From: Gammaproteobacteria bacterium
Lineage (GTDB): Bacteria; Pseudomonadota; Gammaproteobacteria; Magnimaribacterales; AG-339-G14
NCBI GenBank assembly: GCA_019652555.1
Contig: BPAJ01000001.1
Location: 398,762 to 462,761, forward strand
Direction: 5' to 3'
Length of the DNA: 64,000 nt
In this document: piece by piece, positions 48,914 to 60,442 of the stretch
Position numbering within the stretch: the first letter of the stretch is position 1
Layout: the number at the start of each line of letters is the position of its first letter
Program-made: the position numbers and the translations under genes
The notes under the pieces: model-generated
Seen by the model: only the letters and a program-made list of their open reading frames with translations
What the model was told of the DNA's origin: nothing
Database searches by the model: none

Positions 48914-51845
48914 ATGGAAATAACATTTGGTTATCAAAAGAACTTAGTTATATGTAGTAATTCTGATTTATTAAGTAATACTTGGTCAGCATCTCAGAAT
49001 AAAGATAAGGTTTTATTGCCCGATTTAGAGGTATTACCATACGATAATTTTTCTCCCCACCCTGAGACATCGTCAAAAAGACTCATTGCGCTTAGAAATA
49101 TTTTGAAGAAGGACTCTTTAACTGTTTTTTCTACAGTACCAGCTTTATTTCAGCCATTTTTTGATAAGGCAAATGTCAATAATCTTTTTTTTGAATTCAA
49201 AGAAAAGCAAAAATTAGATAGAGATAAACTTATTATGAATTTAGCTGAAAATGGTTACGAACCCTTTGATTTAGTAATAAAACCTTCTAGTTATGCTTTA
49301 AGGGGCTCTGTAGTAGATATTTTTCCATCTAATAGTAACTTTCCAATCAGGATTGATCTAGATGATGATCTAATTTCAAGCATTTCTATTTTCGATCCTG
49401 ATAGTCAGAGAACATTGAGAAAAATTAATTCCTTTGTTGTAAGGCCCTCAAAAGGCTTTGTTTTAAATGATAGTTCTATAAAAATTTTCAAAAAAATTGG
49501 CGTTCCAAGTTTAACGTAGATGGAGAAATATTAGATGACGTAATAAAGGGTAGATTTTTTTCAGGAATAGAGTTTTATTCATCTCTTTTTTATGAAGAAA
49601 AGCCTTCTCTAGTTGATTATATGAAAGACTTTAACTTTTTAGTGTGGGCGACGTTTTAGCTGAATCTAAAAACTATTGGAATTTGATTAACAATAGGTAT
49701 GAAGAATTCATCAGCGATTTAAATAGACCCGTTTTACTTCCTGATGAAATTTTTAACTCTTTACAAGATGTAACCAAATTAATAGATGAATCTGAAAAGA
49801 TAGAAATTTCTGAAGAGATCTCAGATAAAATTATTGATCCAATTTTTAAAGATTCTTCAGATCAACCCCAAAAATTGGAAAAAGACTTTGATTCGCTACT
49901 CAATTTTAAAAAGGATGAACTTGTCGTTCATGCAAATCATGGCATTGGTAAATTTTTAGGATTAAAAAATTTGAATCGAACTGAATGTTTTCTTATTGAG
50001 TACCAAAATAATGATTTGATCTATGTTCCAGTAAATGATTTATCTCAAATAACTCCCTACATAGGGGTAAAGGATATCCCTTTGGATTCTTTAAATAAGA
50101 AAAAGTGGAGTGAAAAATCAAAAAAATCAAAAATCAAGGCTTTTGATATTGCTTCAGAAATTCTTGAAGCAGAAGCTAAAAGAAGTCTAGAAGAATCTTC
50201 TGAAATTTCTTTCGATCTAGATGAATATAAAAAGTTTTGTGATGGGTTTAACTTTTCCGAAACACCTGATCAGGAGAGAGCTATTAAAGAGGTCATTTCT
50301 GATTTGATATCTAAAAAACCTCAAGATAGATTAATTTGTGGCGAAGTAGGTTTTGGAAAAACTGAAGTAGCGCTTAGGGCATCATTCATTGTTGCGCAAA
50401 GTAACTATCAAGTATGCATACTAGCGCCAACAACAGTTCTTGCTAAGCAGCATTTCGAAGTCTTTAAAGATAGGTTTGCTGACTTTCCTCACAATGTTTG
50501 TCTCCTAACTAGAGAACAAACAAATACTGAAAAAGAGGAAATTTACAACAGGATTAATGATAATTCATATTCAATAATCATTGGTACTCATGCTCTTTTT
50601 AATAAAGAAATATCATTTAAGAATTTAAACCTTTTGATAATTGATGAAGAGCATAAATTTGGTGTTAGACAAAAAGAACTGATTAGGTCTTTAAAGAAAG
50701 GAATCAATGTTATTTCTTTATCTGCAACACCAATACCTAGAACATTAAATCTTTCTTTATCAAAAGTTAGAGATATTTCTTTGATTACAACTCCGCCTAT
50801 TGGCAGAAAAAGCGTCAAGACAATAGTATCTAGATATTCTCAAAGTCTTGTATTTGAGGCAATTCAAAGGGAATTTTATAGAGATGGTCAAGTATTTTAT
50901 CTATTAAATAATGTTAGTCAGCTAGAGGAAAAGAAAAATGAACTTGCTGAGAGATTTCCGAATAAGTCTATTGATTTTGCTCATGGTCAACTAAGACCAA
51001 AAGAACTTGGCTCAATTATGCAAAAATTTATCAAAAAAGATATTGATTTGCTCGTTTGCACAACAATAATTGAAAGTGGCATTGATATAGAAAATGCAAA
51101 CACATTGATAGTAGAAAATTCAGAAAATTATGGCTTATCCCAGTTACATCAAATACGCGGAAGAGTGGGAAGATCCAAAAGAGAAGCATTTGCATATTTT
51201 CTGTTAAATGAAACCAAAAAGCTAAAAAATAAAGCATTAGAAAGAATTGAGGCATTGCAAGAAAATGAATCACTTTTATCGGGTTTTAGCTTAGCTATGA
51301 GAGATTTAGAAATTAGAGGAGCAGGAGAATTACTAGGAGAAAAACAAAGTGGAGCTATAGATGTCGTAGGTTTAACTCTTTTTTCAAAAATGATTGAAGG
51401 TGCAATAAAAGTTTTAAGTGGAGAAAAAATTATTGAACAATCTGACATCAATATTGATATTGGGATTTATGGTTTTATTCCCGAGGAAGTTATTCCTCAA
51501 GCTGAATTAAGACTGAGTATCTACAAAGAAATTTCATCAATCAAAGAAAATAAAGATCTTGATCAAAATAAAAAAGACTTCATCGATAGATTTGGCGATG
51601 TAAATCAAGAAATAATAAATCTTTATGAATTATCTAAGCTAAAAAATATAGCAAGGAAATTAAATATCTTAGAAATTAAGTTCCGAAATGAAAACTTTTC
51701 TTTAAAGTTAGCAGAAAATTCAAAATTGCTTCCTAGCTCATCAAAAGTAAAAGAAATTAAATTAAGCGCTAAAGAAATTAAAAGTGATCGTCTTACCTTT
51801 ATAATGGCAAAATTAGAGAGTTTTCTCGATAAAGATGAAATTTAA
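48914..51845 (+). CDS. mfd: Transcription-repair coupling factor Mfd, short form (one frameshifted segment)
   Basis: Removes stalled RNA polymerase and recruits UvrA. First piece: UvrB-homology region (LEVLPYDNFSPHPETSSKRL, SYALRGSVVDIFP). The joint at 49500-49650 reads GEILDDVIKGRFFSGIEFYSSLF in a shifted frame. Second piece: RNA-polymerase-interacting domain (DELVVHANHGIGKFLG), helicase motifs GEVGFGKTEVALRA, APTTVLAKQH, IDEEHKFGVRQKE, SATPIPRTL, then QIRGRVGRSKREA and the C-terminal D7. About 977 residues versus about 1150 in E. coli; the difference includes domain 3 (see findings). Divergent from the acyl-CoA dehydrogenase operon. Confidence 0.95.
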
Positions 51846-52674
51846 AGCGACATTAATAGCCTTTCTTTTTTCAATAAATCTATTATCTGAAGATCAACTT
51901 TACGTAGTTGATTTGATATTAATTAAGTATCTTCCAGAATTCGAAACAAATGAAATCTTTACAAAACCTATTGTAAATTTTCCTGACAATATGACTTTTC
52001 TTAGAGATTTTCCGTATCCTGAGTTGGAAATTAATTCTGTTCCATTTGATCTTGATTATCAATTTAAAGACTTATTCATGTCTATAAAACTTGATGATGA
52101 TAGTGAGGATTTTTCAATTGACTGAAATGAAAATGAAACTGAAACTGAAAGTGATATTTATACACCAACATTGAAATTGAAAAGATCAATTTTTGAGATT
52201 GACTCTGCAAGAAAATTTTCTTTGGGTGCGGAAGTTTCAAAAATTGCAAAAAGTAGAGACTTTAGAGTCATCTCAACAAAATCTTGGTTTCAAAATATTA
52301 AAACGTTAAATGGCGCTGAATTGGTTTTTATTGATAGTGGATTTTTTAAAGGTTCAAGAATATTTGGGTTTATACAGCTATATAAAGAACGTTTTTTACA
52401 CTTCAATTCACAATTATATTTTTCAGAATTAGATCCGCTAATAGAACAAAATCCTAAATTTATTTCTGGAAAAAATATTTTTGAAGATGAAATTATTATT
52501 GATTTATTTATGGAAAAAAACCAAAAAATTCTCTACGAAGTAAAACATTCAAAAAAATTCAGAAGTGGAGAAATTCACTATATAGATCATCCAAAATTCG
52601 GAATGTTAGTAAAGCTCACTAAAGCTCAGAAAGAATTTTCTTCTGCTGATAGTGCTGTAATAGAAGATCAATAA
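51835..52674 (+). CDS. CsiV-like protein (interrupted by an in-frame TGA)
   Basis: Overlaps the mfd end by 11 bases, the position of csiV in Pseudomonas. Signal peptide at residues 1-18 (LIAFLFSINLLSE), then YVVDLILIKYLPEFE. The frame is open on both sides of a single TGA at 52123-52125, followed by NENETETESDIYTP. The end RSGEIHYIDHPKFGMLVKLTK matches the conserved end of CsiV-type proteins, which are periplasmic peptidoglycan-associated. If the TGA is an error the protein has 279 residues. Family assignment rests on the C-terminal motif and on the neighbour mfd. Confidence 0.65.
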
Positions 52675-54034
52675 TCTTTAATTTTTCGTTTTCTTTATTC
52701 TCTTCAGCCTCAATTCTTAATGAATTTGTTCTGGATATTGCTTTCTCTAATGTTATTTTCCATGGGCCATTAGTTAATAATCTTTCTTTTATGAACTCAT
52801 GAAAGTTATCTTTTTCTTTATTAGATGAGAATTCAGGTTTCAAATAATTAATCAATCTTTGAGAAAGTTCTCTATATCTTTCATCTTCAAATCCACTTAA
52901 AAGTTTTGCCTTTTCAGCCCAAGTAGAAATCTCAAATCTTTCCATCCAGAGCTTATCGCTATTTGAAGGGAACCGCTCATAAACTTTTTGTTCTAAATAT
53001 TTATTTGGAGGATACTCTCTTTGATTAATGGTCATTACTTCACAAACTCTATTTTGAAATTCAAGATTCTCTGATACTTGCTTAGCTCTGGATTCAAGCA
53101 ATTCAAAAGGCGAATCTAAAAAATTGTTAATATTTTTAATTCTGTCGACAGGCATTATGGGGACACTTTTATTGACTGATATTTTTTTAAGACCTCCTCC
53201 AGCTCCAAATTGTTCTGATAATTCATAATCTGTCATTTCGAACATTTTCTTTGGATCAAAATATAAATCTATTAAAGCTACTTGATTTGTATGGTTGGGA
53301 TTTTGCCCACAAGCTATTACAGGATATATATATTTTTTCTTACGATAGATTTCTCCTAAAATAGAGAAAGGCTTAGTCTTTGTTAGCTCTATATTTCCAT
53401 TTTTTGAAGAACCCTTTATCGCAGCTTTTAAAGCTTCTGGTGCTGAAGCTTTAATTTTTTTCATTAAGTTAACCATCAGCATACAATCAACAATTGCATC
53501 ATGTGCATTTTCTATAGAAATATTATTTTCTTTAGCTAAATCGGTTAATTTCAGACTTATATTTTCATCCTCATCTTCCGGTATTTTTATTTCTGCAGGA
53601 TAAAAATTTCCAATAAGTTGAAAAAGACTCATAAGATCTAATCGCTTATTTCCGTTTGTGTTAGTTATATAAGGATCAAAAAGATTCCAATAAAACTGTC
53701 TCCTTACAAGTTCCTCATCAAATTTGTGACCATTGTAGGTAACGAATATCAAGTTTTTATCCTTTCCCCAAGAAAGCCATTTTTCTCTTAATGATTTCAT
53801 CATTTCAAAATGGGAAACACCCTCATCAAGACAATCTGTTTGCCTGTGTACCAAAAAAGCATCTGGAGAAGGCACAATCCAAGGAAGGACTTTTGAGCTT
53901 AAATTAAGCTCTTCTAGAATATTAAAATTATTATCGGTAAGAACACAACCTACTTGAATGATTTGTGAAAAATTTATATCGAGCCCAGTAGTTTCTGTAT
54001 CATAAAAAACAAAGAAATCTTCTGTAAAACTCAT
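52619..54034 (-). CDS. sbcB: Exodeoxyribonuclease I
   Basis: A 471-residue DnaQ-fold 3'-5' single-strand DNA exonuclease, intact. ExoI motif FFVFYDTETTGLD with the DxE metal ligands, then FVTYNGHKFDEELVRRQFYWNLFDPYI, NAHDAIVDCMLMVNL (ExoIII-type HxAxxD), and the SH3-like and C-terminal helical domains (ENLEFQNRVCEVM, RYRELSQRLINYL). Length equals E. coli ExoI (475). Convergent with the csiV-like gene, overlapping by 56 bases. Confidence 0.92.
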   Translation of the reverse strand: MSFTEDFFVFYDTETTGLDINFSQIIQVGCVLTDNNFNILEELNLSSKVLPWIVPSPDAFLVHRQTDCLDEGVSHFEMMKSLREKWLSWGKDKNLIFVTYNGHKFDEELVRRQFYWNLFDPYITNTNGNKRLDLMSLFQLIGNFYPAEIKIPEDEDENISLKLTDLAKENNISIENAHDAIVDCMLMVNLMKKIKASAPEALKAAIKGSSKNGNIELTKTKPFSILGEIYRKKKYIYPVIACGQNPNHTNQVALIDLYFDPKKMFEMTDYELSEQFGAGGGLKKISVNKSVPIMPVDRIKNINNFLDSPFELLESRAKQVSENLEFQNRVCEVMTINQREYPPNKYLEQKVYERFPSNSDKLWMERFEISTWAEKAKLLSGFEDERYRELSQRLINYLKPEFSSNKEKDNFHEFIKERLLTNGPWKITLEKAISRTNSLRIEAEENKENEKLKIIDLLLQHYQQKKILSEL

Positions 54035-54071
54035 TCTTGAATTATAGAGTAACGTACGTCAAATTATGACG

Positions 54072-54656
54072 TTACTTGTAATAGGCGTTATCTTTGAAAG
54101 TATGATCTGTAGAGTCAATTATTTCGGAAAGTTCTGGAATATTCTCCTTCAAAGTCTTTTCAACACCGTTCTTTAAAGTTAAATCAACCATTCCACATCC
54201 CTGACAGCCGCCCCCAAATCTTAAAACTGCTTTTGATGACTCTATAACTTCGACTAAGCTTACTTCACCTCCGTGAGAAGCTAGTGAGGGATTGATTTCG
54301 CTATAAAGATAATAATTTATTTTTTCTTCTATAGAGCTATCTTCTTTTAAATTAGGGATTTTTGCATTTGGGGCTCTGATGGTAAGTTGGCCGCCAAATT
54401 TATCTGGATGATAATCTACTTTGCAATCCTCTAAAAAAGGTAAACTTTCACTTTCTAAATAGATAGATATCTCGTCACAATCCATCAATATATCGTCTTC
54501 TTCTTCTTCTCCAACTTTACAATAAACAATGCAGGTTTCTGCCTTCATTGTTCCTGGATCAGAAACAAAAATTTTAATATTTGTTGGTTCTTCTTGGCTG
54601 TTTAAAAGATCTTTAAGATAAGTAACAGCGGATTCAGAAACAGTGACATTAGACAT
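54072..54656 (-). CDS. nfuA: Fe-S biogenesis protein NfuA
   Basis: A 194-residue carrier of 4Fe-4S clusters. N-terminal degenerate IscA-like domain ([11 protein letters not shown]...), then the Nfu domain with [16 protein letters not shown] and the CxxC ligand motif [24 protein letters not shown]. Intact and of family length. Located three bases downstream of etfA on the same strand, which suggests joint expression of ETF with Fe-S assembly for ETF-QO and the dehydrogenases. Confidence 0.96.
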   Translation of the reverse strand: MSNVTVSESAVTYLKDLLNSQEEPTNIKIFVSDPGTMKAETCIVYCKVGEEEEDDILMDCDEISIYLESESLPFLEDCKVDYHPDKFGGQLTIRAPNAKIPNLKEDSSIEEKINYYLYSEINPSLASHGGEVSLVEVIESSKAVLRFGGGCQGCGMVDLTLKNGVEKTLKENIPELSEIIDSTDHTFKDNAYYK

Positions 54657-54659
54657 AGA

Positions 54660-55589
54660 TTAGATCTTAGACTCCATCTCAGGAAGAGCAGTAAATAAAT
54701 CTGCAACTAGACCGTAATCAGCAACTTGGAAAATTGGTGCGTCTTCATCTTTGTTTATGGCAACAATTACTTTGCTATCTTTCATTCCTGCTAGGTGTTG
54801 AATTGCACCGGAAATACCTACTGCAATATACAAATTTGGAGCAACAATTTTTCCTGTTTGACCTACTTGATAATCATTTGGAACAAAACCAGAATCTACG
54901 GCAGCTCTCGATGCACCAATAGCTGCACCGAGCTTATCAGCAATTCCTTCAAGTAAATTGAAATTTTCTCCATTTTGCATTCCTCTTCCACCAGATATGA
55001 TCACATCTGCAGAAGTGAGTTCCGGTCTATCTGATTCGGCAAGCTCATCTTTAATGAATTGAGAAATTCCAGCGTCATTGATTTCTTCAAGTTTAACAAT
55101 TTCAGCAGAACCGGAATCTGAAGGAACTGGATCAAAAGCAGTAGTTCTTACTGTAATTACCTTCACATCGTCTGAAGAGGTTACCGTTGCAATACAATTT
55201 CCTGCATAAATAGGCCTTTGGAAAGTATCATTTGATTCAACAGAGCTTATATCAGAAATCTGTGCAACATCTAAAAACGCAGCCACTCTAGGCATGTAAT
55301 TTTTACCATTTGTCGTAGCAGGTGCAAGAATAGATGAATAATCACCACTTAAGTTTTTTATAAGTAAAGAAATATTCTCTGCAAGGAAATTCTCATACTC
55401 AGGAGAATCAACATAAAGGACTTTAGAGACACCATTTGCCTTAGCTGCCGACTCAGCAACGGTGTTACAGTTGGATCCTGCAACTAAAACATGAATTTCT
55501 TCATCAAGTTGTAAGGCAGCGCTAATTGTATTAAGAGTTGCTCCTTTTAATTCTGAATTGTCGTGTTCTGAGATAACTAATGCTGTCAT
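54660..55589 (-). CDS. etfA: Electron transfer flavoprotein alpha subunit
   Basis: A 309-residue FAD-binding ETF subunit. C-terminal family block: [14 protein letters not shown]...[47 protein letters not shown]. Intact. Start overlaps the etfB stop by four bases. It forms the soluble carrier that passes electrons from acyl-CoA dehydrogenases to ETF-QO. Confidence 0.97.
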   Translation of the reverse strand: MTALVISEHDNSELKGATLNTISAALQLDEEIHVLVAGSNCNTVAESAAKANGVSKVLYVDSPEYENFLAENISLLIKNLSGDYSSILAPATTNGKNYMPRVAAFLDVAQISDISSVESNDTFQRPIYAGNCIATVTSSDDVKVITVRTTAFDPVPSDSGSAEIVKLEEINDAGISQFIKDELAESDRPELTSADVIISGGRGMQNGENFNLLEGIADKLGAAIGASRAAVDSGFVPNDYQVGQTGKIVAPNLYIAVGISGAIQHLAGMKDSKVIVAINKDEDAPIFQVADYGLVADLFTALPEMESKI

Positions 55590-56338
55590 GTTATTACTTT
55601 TGCCTCATTTTTTAATTTATCAACTAGTTCATCGATGCTCTCTACTATTATACCAGCCTCTCTTTCCGGTGGAGGAGATACTTTAACAGTAGAAATTCTT
55701 GGGTTTAAATCTATACCTAATTCTTCTGCGTTTAATGACTCTAAAGGTTTTTGTTTTGCTTTCATGATATTTGGAAGAGAAGCATATCTCGGCTCATTCA
55801 ATCTCAAGTCCGAAGTCACAATAGCAGGAAGGTTTATTGAAATAGTCTGCAAACCTCCATCTACTTCTCTAGTAACCTCTGCTTTTCCGTCTGAGATTTT
55901 TAATTCTGAGGCAAAAGTAGCTTGGGGATATCCAAGCAATGCAGCTAGCATTTGACCGGTTTGGTTATTATCTCCGTCAATGGCTTGTTTTCCCATCAAA
56001 ATCAAATCAGGATTATCTCTTTCAACTATAGATTTTAAGGCTTTTGAAATACCCAATGGCTGGGGTTCATACTCCGTTTCGATTAGGATTGCTTTATCAG
56101 CACCTAAAGCAAGAGCTGTTCTTAATTGTTCTTGAGCGCTGCTTTCGCCAACTGTAATTGCAGTAATTTCTTCTGCAACCCCAGCTTCTTTGAGTCTTAC
56201 AGCCTCTTCAACAGCTATTTCGCAAAAAGGGTTTATTGCCATTTTTACGTTGTTTAAGTCAACACCAGACTCATCAGCTTTTGGCCTAACTTTAACGTTA
56301 TAGTCAACCACTCTCTTTATTGGAACTAAAATCTTCAT
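55586..56338 (-). CDS. etfB: Electron transfer flavoprotein beta subunit
   Basis: A 250-residue AMP-binding subunit. Start [20 protein letters not shown] and [18 protein letters not shown] are typical, as is [25 protein letters not shown] and [24 protein letters not shown]. Intact. Transcribed divergently from ETF-QO across a 184-base region. Confidence 0.98.
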   Translation of the reverse strand: MKILVPIKRVVDYNVKVRPKADESGVDLNNVKMAINPFCEIAVEEAVRLKEAGVAEEITAITVGESSAQEQLRTALALGADKAILIETEYEPQPLGISKALKSIVERDNPDLILMGKQAIDGDNNQTGQMLAALLGYPQATFASELKISDGKAEVTREVDGGLQTISINLPAIVTSDLRLNEPRYASLPNIMKAKQKPLESLNAEELGIDLNPRISTVKVSPPPEREAGIIVESIDELVDKLKNEAKVIT

Positions 56339-56522
56339 AATTTACCCTTATAATCTATACTGGAATATCACAAGAAGGATATATTCTATAGGATGATGAA
56401 TGTCTATCAAAGTATTAAAATGCCTTTAGTTAAAGGGTTATAAATTAATAATTTTGCTTACCCCATGAGATGAAATGAAAAATATCCATTTTGAAAAAAA
56501 TGCTGAGATAAAGGTTTTCTAA

Positions 56523-58188
56523 ATGAGTGATCAAATAGAAAGAGATTGTATGGAATACGATGTTGTGATCGTAGGTGGAGGTCCGTCTGGATTATCAACT
56601 GCAATTAGAATTAAACAATTAGCTGCAGAGAATAATGAAGAAGTTTCTGTATGTTTGATTGAGAAAGGTTCTGAGATAGGCGCTCATATACTCTCGGGTA
56701 ACGTTTTCGAACCCACGGCGCTGAATGAACTTATTCCTGACTGGAAGGATAAAGGTGCTCCGCTAAATTCTCCTGCTACTAAAGATGTTGTGAAATTTAT
56801 TATTTCAGAAAATTTATCTTTTAATATTCCCTTCCCTAGTTTCTTGATTCCAACTTTCAATAATCATGGTAATTACGTGATGAGTTTGGCTAATTTCTGT
56901 AGATGGCTTGCTTCACAAGCTGAAAATCTTGGAGTTGAGATTTTTCCTGGATTTACAGCATCAGAAATTATTTATGATGGAAATGTAGTAAAGGGAATTT
57001 TAACTGGAGAGATGGGAATTTCAAAAGATGGAGAAAAGAAACCTTCGTACCAGCCTTCAATGGAGTTGAGAGGCAAATATACTATTTTTGCAGAAGGGTG
57101 TAGAGGACATTTGGGCAAACAACTCATTAAAAACTATAATTTAGACAATGATAAAGACCCTCAACATTATGGTATTGGATTTAAAGAAATTTGGGATATT
57201 GCTCCAGAGGATCATAAAGAAGGAACTGTCATGCATACTATGGGCTGGCCCAGTAATGGGACTATATCTGGTTCATATTTTTATCATGGGGAAAACAATC
57301 AAGTTTATCTAGGATATGTTGTGCCACTTGATTATGAAAATCCTCATTTGAGCCCTTTTGACGAGTTTCAGCAATGGAAACAACAAAAGGATATTAAAAA
57401 AGTTTTAGAAAAAGGGAAGAGAGTTGCATACGGAGCAAGAGCATTAATAAAGAGGCTATCAATCAAGGCCTAAAATGACCTTTCCTGGCGGACTTATAGT
57501 TGGAGACAACGCAGGCACTTTGAACTTTCCAAAGATTAAAGGAACTCACACAGCGATGAAGTCAGGAATGATAGCTGCGGAAGTGATTTTTGATGCAATA
57601 AAAAATAAAATAAATGATGCAGATTTAACAGACTATGAAACAGTATTTGAAAAATCCTGGGTCAACAAAGAACTTCATAAAGCGAGGAATTGGGGTCCAT
57701 TTTTACATAATGGATTAAGATGGGGCTTCAAAGGCCTTATAGGTGTTGCCTTAGCTGCAATTGATCAGCTAATTTTTAGAGGTAAATTACCCTTCACACT
57801 TAATCACCCTACTCCCGATTATGCTTGCTTAAAAAAAGCCTCAGAAACGAATCCTATAACTTATCCAAAACCAGATGGCATTGTTTCATTCGATAAGTTG
57901 TCTTCTGTTTTTCTTTCTAATACAAATCATGAAGAAGACCAACCCTGTCATCTTACTTTAAAAGATGCCTCTATTCCGATTTCTAAAATCTTCCAGATTA
58001 CGATGAACCAGCTCAAAGGTACTGTCCGGCAGGTGATATGAAGTCGTCGAAAAAGACGGCCAGAAAATATTTCAAATAAATGCGCAAAACTGCGTCCATT
58101 GTAAAACTTGTGATATCAAGGATCCAAGTCAAAATATTGTATGGGTAACTCCTGAAGGAATGGGAGGCCCTAATTACCTAACATGTAA
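56523..58188 (+). CDS. Electron transfer flavoprotein-ubiquinone oxidoreductase (frameshifted)
   Basis: Membrane-associated flavoprotein passing electrons from ETF to quinone. FAD motif [28 protein letters not shown]; then the segments 57475-58041 ([29 protein letters not shown]). The 4Fe-4S C-terminal domain is in a third frame: [16 protein letters not shown] and GGPNYPNM with TAA 58186-58188. Indels near 57455, 58025 and 58177. About 555 residues, the family length. The symbol is not fixed in bacteria, so none is given. Confidence 0.95.
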
Positions 58189-58197
58189 TTGCTCAGA

Positions 58198-58757
58198 TTA
58201 TTTTCCTAACGAAAATACATCATTATTTGAAAATATCTCAAGATTGTTATTCTCAGAATTTAGACTAGCTTCTTCCACTAACTGATAAAATACATTCCTT
58301 GAGATCAATGCTTCTAGATTTTTTCTAACCAAAAGATAAGGAGAAGGTTCCTGAGTTTTATCGTCTATCTCAACTCTGAGAGGGTTTTTCTTACTCAAAG
58401 TCACAACTTCATCAACATTTGTTTGAAACAGGTAGACTTCATTACCATCAATAATTTCTTTATTAAAAGTTTTAACAACAAAAGGCTTATCTTCAACCTG
58501 AAGCATAATCTTTTCAACAGGAGTAACTAGATAATAACTACCATCATCATCTAGTCTTATGACAGTGCTAAAAAGCTTAATCATTTTTCTCTACCAATTT
58601 GAGAATTTTTAAAAAACCATTTACCGTCTCTCGCAATTCTCATATCAACGTTTTCACAAAGAGGAGGATCCCATTTATCAACAGGAGGTAGCTTATTATC
58701 TTTCTGCGCTTCTAATATGGTCTGAAACAAAGAGCTTGTGTTTATTTCTTTAGACAT
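58198..58757 (-). CDS. DUF1285 family protein (one frameshift)
   Basis: Two pieces: [18 protein letters not shown] from ATG 58757, then [35 protein letters not shown], and after one missing A near 58583 the ORF 58198-58584 ([25 protein letters not shown]...). WxPxxCG-like [13 protein letters not shown] and YFLVTPVEK are features of the DUF1285 family. About 187 residues. Its function is unknown. It is the last gene of the envelope operon, its start overlapping the murB stop (TAATG), and ends ten bases from the convergent ETF-QO stop. Confidence 0.85.
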
Positions 58758-59738
58758 TAAATAATTGTAGGTTCTTCCTCTAATTTAATTTTGTACTTTT
58801 TTTGACTAAATTCTTTATTTTAGTTCGAAGTTTTAAAATTGAGTCGGGTGCCTTATCTTCATTTATCAAAACTAGCGAGTGTCTATTTGAGACTCTTGCT
58901 TTATAAAATTGAATCCTTTTAATCCAGAATTCTCAATTAGCCAGGCAGCAGAAATTTTAATTAAAGCGTCCTGATTGTAAAATTTTACTTTTGGCTCTAA
59001 TACTTTAAGAGATTTAAATTCATTTTTATTCATAAGAGGATTTTTAAAGAAGCTCCCTACGTTTGGATTTACTTTATAGTTCTCTAGTTTTTTATTACGA
59101 ATTTCTAAAATTTTTTTCTTATTTCTAAAGCTTTTGTAAATTTAAAATTTCTCAAATCTTCATAACTATTCTTTGGTATAAATTTTTTATCTAATTTAAA
59201 AAAAATATTTTTTATAAATAAGTGATTGTTCTTTTTAAAAAATGAACCCCGATAACTAAAATCACAATTTTTGTTATTCAAGATCTCAGTATTACCGTCT
59301 GCAAAATTAAAAACTTCAACATGCTTTACATAATTTGAAATTTCTTCTCCATAAGCGCCTATATTTTGAATTGGTCCCGCTCCAACAGTACCAGGAATCC
59401 CTGATAAATTTTCTAATCCAAATAGAGAATTTTTCAAACAATAAAGTACAAATTTATCCCAATTATAGCCACTAGATATTTTTACATTATCATTCGTTAT
59501 TTTTTTTTCTTTTTATAAAGATTTTTAATTACATGCCTATCGAAATCTTTTCTAAAAACCACATTAGTCCCCTCTCCTAAAATAAAAACTTTAATTTATT
59601 TTGTTTAATAAAATTAAAGGCTAAGTCTAAATCTTTATCTGATTTGCACTCTATGAAGTATCTAGACTTCACAGCAATTCTTAAAGAATTAAGCTCGTTA
59701 AGATTTTTATTAATAATTATTTTCTTTTGCAATCTCAT
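58757..59738 (-). CDS. murB: UDP-N-acetylenolpyruvoylglucosamine reductase (many indels)
   Basis: Peptidoglycan precursor synthesis: reduces UDP-GlcNAc-enolpyruvate to UDP-MurNAc with NADPH and FAD. Best piece is 59105-59437: GLENLSGIPGTVGAGPIQNIGAYG and SYRGSFFKK. The N-terminus, starting at ATG 59738 inside the end of kdsB, reads NELNSLRIAVKSRYFIE. The C-terminus reads NVGSFFKNP (catalytic Ser), LIKISAAWLIENSG and EEPTII. Around six single-base gaps are needed. About 330 residues, slightly below E. coli. Confidence 0.88.
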
Positions 59739-60416
59739 TTGCTCTATTTAAATCTTCTTCTGTATCAACTCCCAGATGAACTTCAGAGACAGATTTGAGT
59801 ACATTAATCGTTACTCCATTATCCATTGCCCTGAATTGCTCTAGTTTAAAATTTTTTTCATTTTCACTTGGCTTCCAAGAAATGAAATCTTTTAATATTT
59901 TGTATTTAAATGCATAAACACCCTGATGAATAAATAGATTTTTTTGTAGCTTCGTATTTCTAAAAAAATTTAATGCAATTCCATTACGAACAACTACTTT
60001 TACAATATTTGGATTATTTATATCGCTTTTGGAGATTAAATCACTATAAAGGGTAGCCATAGATACATTTTTTTGAAAAAATATCAAAAAGATTATTCAA
60101 ATCATCTGGGTCAATGAAAGGTTCGTCGCCTTGTAAGTTTATGATGACGTCATTATCATTCAAACCTAATTTTGCAACCGCTTCATAGACTCTGTCTGTG
60201 CCTGAATTATGATCAGCAGAAGTCATTACAATATCTTTACTATTGAATAATTTAGAAATTTTCACAGAATCTGTAGCAACTTGAACTTTATCAGCAGATG
60301 ATTTTATTCCAGCATCAAAAGTCCATTTGATCATAGGCTTATTTTTAATTAATCGAAGAGGTTTTCGGAAGCCTCTCAGATTGGATTCTTGCGGGAATAA
60401 TAATTATTTTTCTCAA
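59710..60416 (-). CDS. kdsB: 3-deoxy-manno-octulosonate cytidylyltransferase (frameshifted)
   Basis: Activates KDO as CMP-KDO for LPS. Starting at TTG 60416 and in shifted frame: IIIIPARIQSERLPKKPLRLIKNKPMI, the nucleotide-binding start. Then the ORFs 60044-60334 (VQVATDSVKI, SGTDRVYEAV, INLQGDEPFIDPDDL) and 59710-60087 (HQGVYAFKYKILKDFI, EQFRAMDNGVTINV, LGVDTEEDLNRA). Indels near 60360 and 60075. About 240 residues. The ycaR gene often found between lpxK and kdsB is absent. Confidence 0.9.
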
Positions 60417-60442
60417 ACTTTAATTTTTTAAATAAATTATTT

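Noticed and set aside
52123-52125. TGA as a selenocysteine codon
   Set aside because: The position lies in an acidic low-complexity stretch with no redox motif, no SECIS-like hairpin is obvious right after it, and no sel genes are nearby.
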